Positions 40,127-47,432 of a stretch of 64,000 nucleotides of DNA are shown piece after piece (the first letter of the stretch is position 1; every line of letters starts with the position of its first letter). Origin of the DNA: Pedobacter steynii (lineage in GTDB: Bacteria > Bacteroidota > Bacteroidia > Sphingobacteriales > Sphingobacteriaceae); contig NZ_CP017141.1 of NCBI RefSeq assembly GCF_001721645.1, forward strand, positions 3,224,001 to 3,288,000. The letters are read 5' to 3'. The position numbers were made by a program, and so were the translations under genes. The notes under the pieces are model-generated. The model saw nothing but the letters and a program-made list of their open reading frames with translations, was not told where the DNA came from and did not search any database.

Positions 40127-40828
40127 ATGGCCAGATACAAACCGAAAATAGGAATCAAGCAATGGGCTCCGGCCGACAGGCCCAGGGAGAAATTGATGTC
40201 GCATGGAAGGAGACACCTGACCGATGCCGAATTGATTGCCGTCCTGATTGGTTCCGGTAACCTGGAAGAAACTTCTGTTGACCTGAGCAAACGAATCCTT
40301 GCTGCTTATGACAATGACCTGGATAGGATGGGAAGGGTGACGGTTAAGGAGCTTTCCCGTTTTAGGGGTATAGGAGAAGCCAAGGCCATTGCTATTGTGG
40401 CCGCCCTGGAGCTTGGAAGAAGGAGAAAAGAGGAGGGGGCAAAGCCGGAGTTTATCCAGATTAAGGACGCTAAAGATAGTTATGCGCAGTTTTATCCGGT
40501 ACTGACTGATTTGCCGCATGAAGAATTCTGGGTATTGTTGCTGAACAGGGCAAATCATGTCATCAGTAAACATCAGATCAGTAAAGGTGGTTTGTCCGGA
40601 ACAGTAGCAGATCCTAAGGTTATTTTTAAAGTTGCGATGGATCATGATGCTGCATATATTATTCTGGCCCATAATCATCCCTCTGGTAATCTAAAGCCTA
40701 GTCAGGAAGATTTGTTGCTGACCAGAAAGTTGATCACCGCAGGAAAATTACTAGACCTGCCCGTACTTGATCACTTAATTATTACAAACAATTCCTATCT
40801 AAGTTTTAATGATGAGGGCTTAATTTAA
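40127..40828 (+). CDS. radC: RadC-family JAB1/MPN domain protein
   Basis: 233 residues from ATG 40127 (MARYKPKIGIKQWAPADRPRE), the normal RadC start; an in-frame start at 40094 would lie in the rpsT terminator. An N-terminal helix-hairpin-helix region (LSRFRGIGEAKAIAIVAALELG) is followed by the MPN/JAB domain with its zinc motif AHNHPSGNLKPSQED. RadC proteins are widely annotated as DNA-repair proteins, but that role is not established; the domain suggests a metal-dependent hydrolase. It is followed by an exported hydrolase gene 25 bp later. Confidence 0.93.
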   Translation: MARYKPKIGIKQWAPADRPREKLMSHGRRHLTDAELIAVLIGSGNLEETSVDLSKRILAAYDNDLDRMGRVTVKELSRFRGIGEAKAIAIVAALELGRRRKEEGAKPEFIQIKDAKDSYAQFYPVLTDLPHEEFWVLLLNRANHVISKHQISKGGLSGTVADPKVIFKVAMDHDAAYIILAHNHPSGNLKPSQEDLLLTRKLITAGKLLDLPVLDHLIITNNSYLSFNDEGLI

Positions 40829-40853
40829 CATTCTATTGTTAATTTGCCCCCTT

Positions 40854-41690
40854 ATGAGAAAGGTAATTCAGTTAAGTATGGTATTGCTATTGATGGCATC
40901 AATGGCTTATGCACAAAGGGATAATGCAATCAACATCATTTCCTATAATATTCGTTTAAATGTGGCATCGGATGGCGAGAATGCCTGGCCTAAACGAAAA
41001 GATAATGTGAAGGCGCTGGTCAGGTTTCATGATGCAGATATTCTGTGTGTCCAGGAAGCATTGCCATTGCAGGTTGATGAATTGCTCGAAAACACCAATT
41101 ATGCTATGGAAGGTGTAGGCAGAGATGATGGGAAGCGTGCGGGCGAATTTTCGGCAATCTATTTCGATAAATCCAGGTTTGTAAAAGAAGACGGAGGCAC
41201 ATTCTGGTTATCGGAAACGCCGGAGAAACCTTCCAAAGGCTGGGATGCTGCGTTGAACAGGGTTTGCTCCTGGGTGAGGTTATTTGATAAAAAAAACAAA
41301 AAAGAATTTCTGGTTTTTAATACCCACTATGATCATATCGGAGTACAGGCGAGAATTGAATCTGCAAAGCTTCTTAAAAGAAAGATACAGGAGATCGCAC
41401 CTAAATTACCGGTAGTATTTACCGGAGATTTGAATGTGACGCCGGAAACTGAAGCGATTGCGACGATTAAATCTTTCCTTACAGATGCCAAAGAAGCTTC
41501 TTTAGAGCCGGCTTATGGTCCGGTAGGTACTTTTAATGCTTTTAAGTTTGATAGTCCTTTGAAGGATAAAATTGACTACATCTTTGTGAACAAAGGTTTT
41601 AAGGTTCAAAAGTTTGGCGTGTTGTCGGACAGTAAAGATTTGCGGTATCCTTCGGATCACTTACCGATTATTGCCCGTTTATCTTTCTAA
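40854..41690 (+). CDS. Exported endonuclease/exonuclease/phosphatase-family hydrolase
   Basis: 278 residues from ATG 40854, giving a signal peptide (MRKVIQLSMVLLLMASMAYAQ); a TTG start at 40836 is less likely. The EEP fold is clear: INIISYNIRLN (Asn), DILCVQEALP (metal Glu), VFNTHYDHIG, PVVFTGDLNVTP (Asp, Asn), and the C-terminal SDHLPIIARL (catalytic Asp-His). Relatives cleave phosphodiesters or phosphomonoesters such as DNA, sphingomyelin or inositol phosphates. The exact substrate is unknown. Being secreted, it may scavenge phosphate or sugars outside the cytoplasm. Confidence 0.88.
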   Translation: MRKVIQLSMVLLLMASMAYAQRDNAINIISYNIRLNVASDGENAWPKRKDNVKALVRFHDADILCVQEALPLQVDELLENTNYAMEGVGRDDGKRAGEFSAIYFDKSRFVKEDGGTFWLSETPEKPSKGWDAALNRVCSWVRLFDKKNKKEFLVFNTHYDHIGVQARIESAKLLKRKIQEIAPKLPVVFTGDLNVTPETEAIATIKSFLTDAKEASLEPAYGPVGTFNAFKFDSPLKDKIDYIFVNKGFKVQKFGVLSDSKDLRYPSDHLPIIARLSF

Positions 41691-41717
41691 GACATTTACA
41701 CCGACGGCATTATTTTA

Positions 41718-41725
41718 TATCTTTG
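41718..41725 (+). promoter_or_regulatory. pheT promoter -7 element
   Basis: TATCTTTG matches TAnnTTTG and lies 22 bp before the pheT ATG. The -33 element is weak. Confidence 0.5.
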
Positions 41726-41747
41726 CATTTTATACTGAATATACAAC

Positions 41748-44147
41748 ATGAAGATATCATATAAGTGGCTTACACAATTCCTGAAAACTGATAAAACTCC
41801 TGCAGAACTTTCTCTTATTTTAACCGATATAGGTCTGGAAGTAGAAAGTCTGGAAACGGTACAAGCTGTTGCAGGTGGTCTGGAAGGATTGGTGATCGGT
41901 CATGTATTGAGCTGTGTGCAACATCCTAATGCAGATCGTTTACGGGTAACTACGGTAAATGTAGGTGGAGCGGAAAATTTACAGATTATTTGTGGCGCAC
42001 CAAATGTTGCTGCAGGTCAGAAGGTGGTGGTAGCTACTGTAGGCACTACCGTATTTCCCAATGAAGGAGAACCTTTTAAGATCAGTAAGTCTAAAATCAG
42101 GGGAGAGGTTTCTGAAGGGATGATCTGTGCGGAGGATGAGATCGGATTGGGTGTTTCCCATGACGGCATTATGGTGCTTCCCGAAGATACTCAGATCGGA
42201 CTTAGTGCTAAATCTTACTTCAAACTGGAAGATGATTATTTGTATGAGATCGGCTTAACCCCTAACCGGGCAGATGCGGCGTCACATTTAGGTGTAGCAA
42301 GAGATCTGGCGGCTTATTTACGTACTCCTTTGCTAATGCCTGATGTGACTTCATTTAAAGTTGCGAATGAGCAATTGAGCATCGCAGTGAGTATTGAGGA
42401 TGCCGAAGCTTGCCCAAGATATAGCAGTGTTTCTATTACCGGGGTAACTGTTAAAGCTTCGCCAGACTGGTTACAGGATAAATTAAAAGTGATTGGCATT
42501 CGTCCGATCAATAATATTGTAGACATCACGAATTACGTGTTGCATGAGTTGGGGCAACCACTTCATGCTTTTGATGCAGATACCTTGAAGGGTGGAAAGG
42601 TCATTGTTAAGAAGTGCGCCGAAGGAACTCCTTTTGTCACACTTGATGGCATAGAAAGAAAGCTTGCTGCGGAGGACCTGATGATTTGTAATGCAGAGGA
42701 GCCAATGTGTATTGCCGGAGTATTTGGCGGAAAGGGCTCAGGAGTCAGTGAATCAACTACAAAGATCTTTTTAGAAAGTGCTTATTTCAATGCGAGAAGT
42801 GTTCGTAAGACTGCCAAAAGGTTTGGTCTGAAGACTGATGCTTCTTTCAGATATGAACGTGGTACAGATCCGGAAATGACCGTGTATGCTTTGAAGCGTG
42901 CAGCCTTACTGATCCAGGAACTGGCAGGAGGAGAAATCTCTTCAACGGTTTCGGATCTTTATCCAGATCCTATTGCTCCATTCGATGTAGCTGTAAATTA
43001 TAACAATATCAATAAACTGATTGGCGCAGAGATTCCTCATACAGAAATTAAAGACATTATTCTGGCTTTAAACATAGAAGTGGCAGCAGAAACTACCGAA
43101 GGATTGTCCTTAAAAGTGCCGACTTATAAAGTTGATGTCACTCGTGAGTGTGACATTACCGAGGAAGTACTTCGTATCTATGGTTACAATAAGATCGGGA
43201 TTCCAAGTAAAATTAATGCTTCATTATCTAACACTTCAAAACCGGACGTAGAGCAAACCCAGCATGTGATTGCTGATATGCTGACTGCCAACGGATTTCT
43301 TGAAATCTGGTGTAACTCTTTAACTAAGGGTGCTTATTCAAAAAATCCTGAGGAAGCGGTGCAGATGCTGAACCCTTTGAGTTCTGACCTGAATGTGATG
43401 CGTCAGAGCCTGTTAATGCCTGCACTGGAAAGCGTGGCTTATAACCAGAACAGAAAAACTGCAGATATTAAGTTTTATGAATTCGGTAAAACTTACCACC
43501 TCATCAATGAAAAATATGTGGAGCGCCCACGCCTGCTGATCCTGATCTCCGGATCGAATCAATCAGAGCAATGGAACCATAAAGTGTCTCCGGTAAACTT
43601 CTATCATTTAAAAGCTGCAGTAGATGCTGTGATCGGTCGTTTAGGAATTAATAATTACCAGTCAACAGATGTTAGTGATGAAAACTTTGCTTATGGCCTG
43701 AAGTATTTCAGAGGCGATAAAGCGATCGTTACTTTCGGTGCAGCAACTACCGCTGACAGAAAGAAAGCGGATGTAGATAAAGAGGTGTTTTACGCGGATT
43801 TCGACTGGGCATTATTACTCGACATCGTTAAAAAGAATAAAATTGTGAATAAGGAAGTGTCGAAATATCCGGCTGTACGAAGAGATTTGTCGATGTTGGT
43901 GGATACTGAAGTAACCTTTGATCAATTGAAAACTATTGCTTTTAAAACGGAGAAGAGGTTGATTAAGAGCGTACAAGTGTTTGATGTGTATGTTGGAGAT
44001 AAGCTTCCTGAGGGTAAGAAATCATATGCGTTGAATTTTACTTTGCAAGATGAAGAGCAGACCTTAACCGACAAGCAAATTGATGCGGTGATGCAAAAGA
44101 TTATTTCTAACTTAGCGCAAACAGCAAAAGCGGAAATAAGAAAATAA
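41748..44147 (+). CDS. pheT: Phenylalanyl-tRNA synthetase beta subunit
   Basis: 799 residues, full length. It is the beta half of the (alpha-beta)2 enzyme that charges tRNA-Phe. Domains: an N-terminal tRNA-binding/EMAP-like fold (GLEGLVIGHVLSCVQHPNADRL), B3/B4 editing domain (IRPINNIVDITNYVLHELGQPLHAFD), B5, the catalytic-like core (MNPLSSDLNVMRQSLLMPAL with its leading Leu) and the C-terminal FDX-ACB anticodon domain (YPAVRRDLSMLVDTEVTFDQLK). The alpha subunit pheS is not adjacent. It begins a run with a coiled-coil gene, zapA and rny that is common in Bacteroidota. Confidence 0.97.
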   Translation: MKISYKWLTQFLKTDKTPAELSLILTDIGLEVESLETVQAVAGGLEGLVIGHVLSCVQHPNADRLRVTTVNVGGAENLQIICGAPNVAAGQKVVVATVGTTVFPNEGEPFKISKSKIRGEVSEGMICAEDEIGLGVSHDGIMVLPEDTQIGLSAKSYFKLEDDYLYEIGLTPNRADAASHLGVARDLAAYLRTPLLMPDVTSFKVANEQLSIAVSIEDAEACPRYSSVSITGVTVKASPDWLQDKLKVIGIRPINNIVDITNYVLHELGQPLHAFDADTLKGGKVIVKKCAEGTPFVTLDGIERKLAAEDLMICNAEEPMCIAGVFGGKGSGVSESTTKIFLESAYFNARSVRKTAKRFGLKTDASFRYERGTDPEMTVYALKRAALLIQELAGGEISSTVSDLYPDPIAPFDVAVNYNNINKLIGAEIPHTEIKDIILALNIEVAAETTEGLSLKVPTYKVDVTRECDITEEVLRIYGYNKIGIPSKINASLSNTSKPDVEQTQHVIADMLTANGFLEIWCNSLTKGAYSKNPEEAVQMLNPLSSDLNVMRQSLLMPALESVAYNQNRKTADIKFYEFGKTYHLINEKYVERPRLLILISGSNQSEQWNHKVSPVNFYHLKAAVDAVIGRLGINNYQSTDVSDENFAYGLKYFRGDKAIVTFGAATTADRKKADVDKEVFYADFDWALLLDIVKKNKIVNKEVSKYPAVRRDLSMLVDTEVTFDQLKTIAFKTEKRLIKSVQVFDVYVGDKLPEGKKSYALNFTLQDEEQTLTDKQIDAVMQKIISNLAQTAKAEIRK

Positions 44148-44196
44148 TTTATTGCGTTTAAAAAATATTTAGATTAGTAAACAAACTTTAATAAAC

Positions 44197-44487
44197 ATGT
44201 CTTCGGTTGCCGATCAATTAAACTCCGTATTGCAGAAAACAGCTCGTATAATAGAGCTCTGTAATGCCTTACAGGAAGAAAACGATTTATTGAAGCAGGA
44301 AAATCAATCTATAAAAGTTGCACTGGATCACTCTAAAAATAAGAACGCAGACCTGGATGAAAAGCTCAGGGTGCTTAAATTAGCGAAGAGTATTGAAGGA
44401 ACAAGTGAAAAGACACTTGATATAAAGCAAAAAATTAACGATTTTGTGCGTGAAATAGATAAGTGTGTGGTCTTACTGAAGAAGTAA
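44197..44487 (+). CDS. Small coiled-coil protein between pheT and zapA
   Basis: 96 residues, almost entirely heptad-like: LNSVLQKTARIIELCNALQEEND and LLKQENQSIKVALDHSKNK give a coiled coil over residues ~5-65, followed by a short helical end. I do not know a named family, but its size and its position just before zapA suggest a division-associated partner, comparable to ZapB-type coiled coils. It is 49 bp after pheT and 32 bp before zapA. Confidence 0.75.
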   Translation: MSSVADQLNSVLQKTARIIELCNALQEENDLLKQENQSIKVALDHSKNKNADLDEKLRVLKLAKSIEGTSEKTLDIKQKINDFVREIDKCVVLLKK

Positions 44488-44519
44488 GGAAAACAGAAAA
44501 AGTGAAACAAAGCTAAGAA

Positions 44520-44810
44520 ATGGGAGAAATCTCGATAAAAATAACTATTTCCGACCGTATCTATCCCTTAAAGGTAAATACAGAAGAGGAAGAAATTGTG
44601 AGGCGGGCAGCAAAGATTATTAATGAGCGCATAAAGGACTATCAGGAAAATTATGCGGTCAGGGATAAACAGGATTTGCTTTCTATGGCGGTACTGCATT
44701 ATGCAACAGCAGTATTACGTGTAGAAAACAAGGTTCAGGACCAGGATACTGCTGTGGCCGAAAAGGTGGAGGAGCTGGATAGTTTATTAAATGATTTTTT
44801 CTCCAAATAG
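44520..44810 (+). CDS. zapA: Cell division protein ZapA
   Basis: 96 residues, the usual size. ZapA stabilises and bundles FtsZ protofilaments. The N-terminal beta-hairpin (ISIKITISDRIYPLKVNTEEEE) and helix with IVRRAAKIINERIKDYQ are typical; the C-terminal helix (AVAEKVEELDSLLNDFFSK) forms the tetramer coil. It is followed directly by a predicted structured RNA, a placement like the zapA-ssrS (6S RNA) arrangement in many bacteria. Confidence 0.9.
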   Translation: MGEISIKITISDRIYPLKVNTEEEEIVRRAAKIINERIKDYQENYAVRDKQDLLSMAVLHYATAVLRVENKVQDQDTAVAEKVEELDSLLNDFFSK

Positions 44811-44851
44811 GAGCGTTCTTTATATAAGTTAAGATTAGCACAATGATATAG

Positions 44852-45025
44852 CCGCAGCTAAATTTTTGAGTTTCACAAATTTTAAAACTTAACACTTCAA
44901 TATTTATAGAATTAAGAGGGTGTATTTCATTTACATTTATGTACCTGAAAATGACTTAAATTCTAATTATAACTCGTTGAGGTTTTGAATAGTTGAGACT
45001 TATTAAAATTAGTTGCGGTTTTTTT
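44852..45025 (+). ncRNA. Candidate 6S-like non-coding RNA (zapA-rny gap)
   Basis: The 314-bp gap holds no gene but folds as one long rod. The outer stem pairs 44852-44866 (CCGCAGCTAAATTTT) with 45005-45018 (AAAATTAGTTGCGG), followed by seven T (45019-45025). Inside, 44881-44893 pairs with 44976-44989, 44907-44916 with 44955-44965, and the tip 44919-44925 with 44939-44945. Unpaired strands at 44867-44880 and 44990-45004 face each other as a bubble. A ~170-nt closed rod with an internal bubble and a U-tract is the architecture of 6S RNA, which mimics an open promoter and binds RNA polymerase. The zapA neighbourhood supports this. The promoter upstream is not clear. Confidence 0.5.
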
Positions 45026-45124
45026 ATAAATATGATTTAAAGAAATCCTGAGGGGGAAATGAAAGAGATCATTTAAACTGCATCTGAGGGACAAAGGAAA
45101 TATATAAATACAGATGAACTAAAA

Positions 45125-46687
45125 ATGGGAATAATAGGAATAATTGGATATGTACTTGCCGGCCTGGTGGTTGGCGTTTTACTAGGCAGATACCTGCTGC
45201 GAGGGCTGTTTAAACAACAGGAGATTGCAGCGCAGACCAAGGTGAAAAAGATGCTTAAAGATGCAGAAAGTAAAGCTGATATTTTAAAGAAAGACAGGTT
45301 ACTGGAAGCTAAAGAGAAGTTCTTACAGATGAAATCTGAGCATGAGCAGGAAGTAAATACAAAAAACAACCAGATCAACCAGCGGGAAAACGCAATTAAA
45401 CAGAAAGAACAATCTGTAAATCAGCGCCTGGAAAATATGAACCGTAAGGAGCAGGAGCTTGATAATCATAAAAAGAACCTGGAAAAGCAAACTGATGTTG
45501 CAATCAAAAAACAGGAAGAAGTAGACCTGTTGAAAAATCAGCATGTGAAACAATTGGAAACCATTGCCGGATTAAGTGCTGATGAAGCCAAAAACCAGCT
45601 GGTAGAAAATATGAAGCAGGAAGCCCGCACTCAGGCCATGATCCAGGTAAAAGACATTGTAGACGAGGCGAAACTGACTGCAACTAAAGAAGCTAAAAAA
45701 GTAGTTATTCAAACCATACAGCGTACTGCCGTAGAAGCTGCTATTGAGAATACGGTTTCTATCTTTCATATCGAAAGTGATGAGATTAAAGGCCGCGTGA
45801 TTGGTAGAGAAGGACGGAATATCCGTGCCCTGGAAGCAGCAACAGGTATTGAGATCATTGTAGATGATACGCCGGAGGCAATTATCTTATCAGGTTTTGA
45901 CCCGGTAAGAAGGGAGATTGCGCGTTTGGCTTTACACCGTTTGGTAACAGATGGAAGGATTCACCCTGCCCGTATTGAAGAGGTCGTAGCTAAAACGAAA
46001 AAACAGATTGAAGACGAAATCGTAGAAATCGGGGAACGTACGGTAATTGACCTTGGAATTCATGGTTTGCACCCGGAACTGATCAGAATGGTTGGACGTA
46101 TGCGTTACCGTTCATCTTACGGACAGAATCTGTTGCATCACTCACGTGAGGTAGCGAACTTCTGTGCAACGATGGCTGCAGAACTTGGCTTAAATGCTAA
46201 AATGGCTAAACGTGCCGGATTACTACATGATATAGGTAAAGTGCCTGATGATAACCCGGAGTTGCCTCATGCAATCCTGGGAATGCAGTTGGCAGAGAAG
46301 TATAAGGAACATCCTGAAATCTGTAATGCGATTGGAGCCCACCATGATGAGATCGAAATGACTTCTATGATTTCACCGATCATTCAGGCTTGTGATGCCA
46401 TCTCTGGAGCACGTCCGGGAGCACGTCGTGAGGTTGTGGAAAGTTATATCAAGCGATTGAAAGAACTGGAAGAACTGGCGCTTTCTTACCCTGGAGTAGA
46501 AAAGACTTTTGCGATCCAGGCCGGTAGAGAGTTAAGGGTAGTGGTAGAGAGTGAAAGGGTAACCGATCAGCAGGCAGAATTGCTGGCAGCTGATATCTCT
46601 AACCGTATTCAGACTGAAATGACTTACCCAGGCCAGATTAAAGTAACGGTTATCAGGGAAACCAGATCAGTTTCTTTTGCCAAATAA
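45125..46687 (+). CDS. rny: Ribonuclease Y
   Basis: 520 residues. An N-terminal membrane helix ([21 protein letters not shown]) anchors the enzyme; then a long coiled coil (~30-200), the KH domain ([20 protein letters not shown]) and the HD domain with [12 protein letters not shown] and GAHHDEIEM. It is an endoribonuclease that starts mRNA decay at the membrane. Complete and of the usual length. It has a strong terminator downstream. Confidence 0.97.
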   Translation: MGIIGIIGYVLAGLVVGVLLGRYLLRGLFKQQEIAAQTKVKKMLKDAESKADILKKDRLLEAKEKFLQMKSEHEQEVNTKNNQINQRENAIKQKEQSVNQRLENMNRKEQELDNHKKNLEKQTDVAIKKQEEVDLLKNQHVKQLETIAGLSADEAKNQLVENMKQEARTQAMIQVKDIVDEAKLTATKEAKKVVIQTIQRTAVEAAIENTVSIFHIESDEIKGRVIGREGRNIRALEAATGIEIIVDDTPEAIILSGFDPVRREIARLALHRLVTDGRIHPARIEEVVAKTKKQIEDEIVEIGERTVIDLGIHGLHPELIRMVGRMRYRSSYGQNLLHHSREVANFCATMAAELGLNAKMAKRAGLLHDIGKVPDDNPELPHAILGMQLAEKYKEHPEICNAIGAHHDEIEMTSMISPIIQACDAISGARPGARREVVESYIKRLKELEELALSYPGVEKTFAIQAGRELRVVVESERVTDQQAELLAADISNRIQTEMTYPGQIKVTVIRETRSVSFAK

Positions 46688-46731
46688 ATGATAATTTGAC
46701 CTGATTCTTCAGGTCTGTGAATATTTAAATT

Positions 46732-46769
46732 GAAAGCGATGGAATTATCCATCGCTTTCTTTATTTTTA
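46732..46769 (+). terminator. Intrinsic terminator after rny
   Basis: A perfect 12-bp stem, GAAAGCGATGGA (46732-46743) and TCCATCGCTTTC (46748-46759), with a 4-nt loop and the tract TTTATTTTT. Confidence 0.9.
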
Positions 46770-46818
46770 CTAGAAATCCTGTTCTTCCCGGAACGGGAAA
46801 ATTAAATTGATTATATAG

Positions 46819-47319
46819 ATGAAAACAGCAGAGAAAAGCGAGGTAGATGTTCTTTTTGATAAGTATGCAGAAAGCCATCAGAACCATTCCAATGAAATGA
46901 TCCATTGGGTGTGTGTCCCATTAATTGTTTTTAGCTTACTGGGATTGGTTTGGGCAATTCCTTTTCCTCATCTGGAATTTCTGGGACGGTATAATGGTTA
47001 CCTGAACTGGGCTTCATTCCTGATCGCATTTTCTGTTTACTACTACTATAAGCTCTCTCCGGTCATGTCTTATCTGATGTTGCTGCTCATTTTTGTGATG
47101 GCAATGGGAATCGTACAGCTGGAGAAGTGGCAACTGGCTGGCGGACCGGCACTTTGGCTGGTTTGCCTGGTGATTTTTGTGGCAGCCTGGATCGGGCAAT
47201 TTATTGGCCATAAAATCGAAGGAAAAAAACCTTCATTTTTAGAAGATGTTAAGTTTTTGTTAATCGGACCGATTTGGTTATTGCACTTTATATGCAGAAA
47301 AGTGGGCTTAAAATATTGA
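46819..47319 (+). CDS. Mpo1-like (DUF962) membrane protein
   Basis: 166 residues. The Mpo1/YGL010w family signature is seen: DVLFDKYAESHQNHSNEMIHWVCVPLI at the start and WIGQFIGHKIEGKKPSFLEDVKFLLIGPIWLLHF at the end, with about four membrane helices between. Yeast Mpo1 is an Fe(II)-dependent dioxygenase that alpha-oxidises 2-hydroxy fatty acids; the conserved His residues are kept here. A bacterial role is likely in lipid turnover, possibly of the 2-hydroxy acids in sphingolipids that Sphingobacteriaceae make. That last point is inference. Confidence 0.85.
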   Translation: MKTAEKSEVDVLFDKYAESHQNHSNEMIHWVCVPLIVFSLLGLVWAIPFPHLEFLGRYNGYLNWASFLIAFSVYYYYKLSPVMSYLMLLLIFVMAMGIVQLEKWQLAGGPALWLVCLVIFVAAWIGQFIGHKIEGKKPSFLEDVKFLLIGPIWLLHFICRKVGLKY

Positions 47320-47331
47320 GCCAAACCCCAT

Positions 47332-47409
47332 TTAATATTACGTTAACATTGTGATAAACGAATGGTAATGTCTGGCTAACATAAGGCTAACATTGTGGTA
47401 ATAGCTTTG
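47332..47409 (+). promoter_or_regulatory. Pho-box-like heptamer array and -7 element for the TonB receptor gene
   Basis: Heptamers start every 11 bp: TTAATAT (47332), TTAACAT (47343), ATAAACG (47354), GTAATGT (47365), CTAACAT (47376), CTAACAT (47387) and GTAATAG (47398). All seven carry TAA at positions 2-4. Eight bp after the 47387 heptamer is the -7 element TAGCTTTG (47402-47409), 24 bp before the TTG start. A 7-bp unit with 4-bp spacing that replaces the upstream promoter element is the known layout of PhoB binding sites. The link to phosphate is inferred from that layout. Confidence 0.7.
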
Positions 47410-47432
47410 CCTGAAATAAAAAACAGGGAAAA

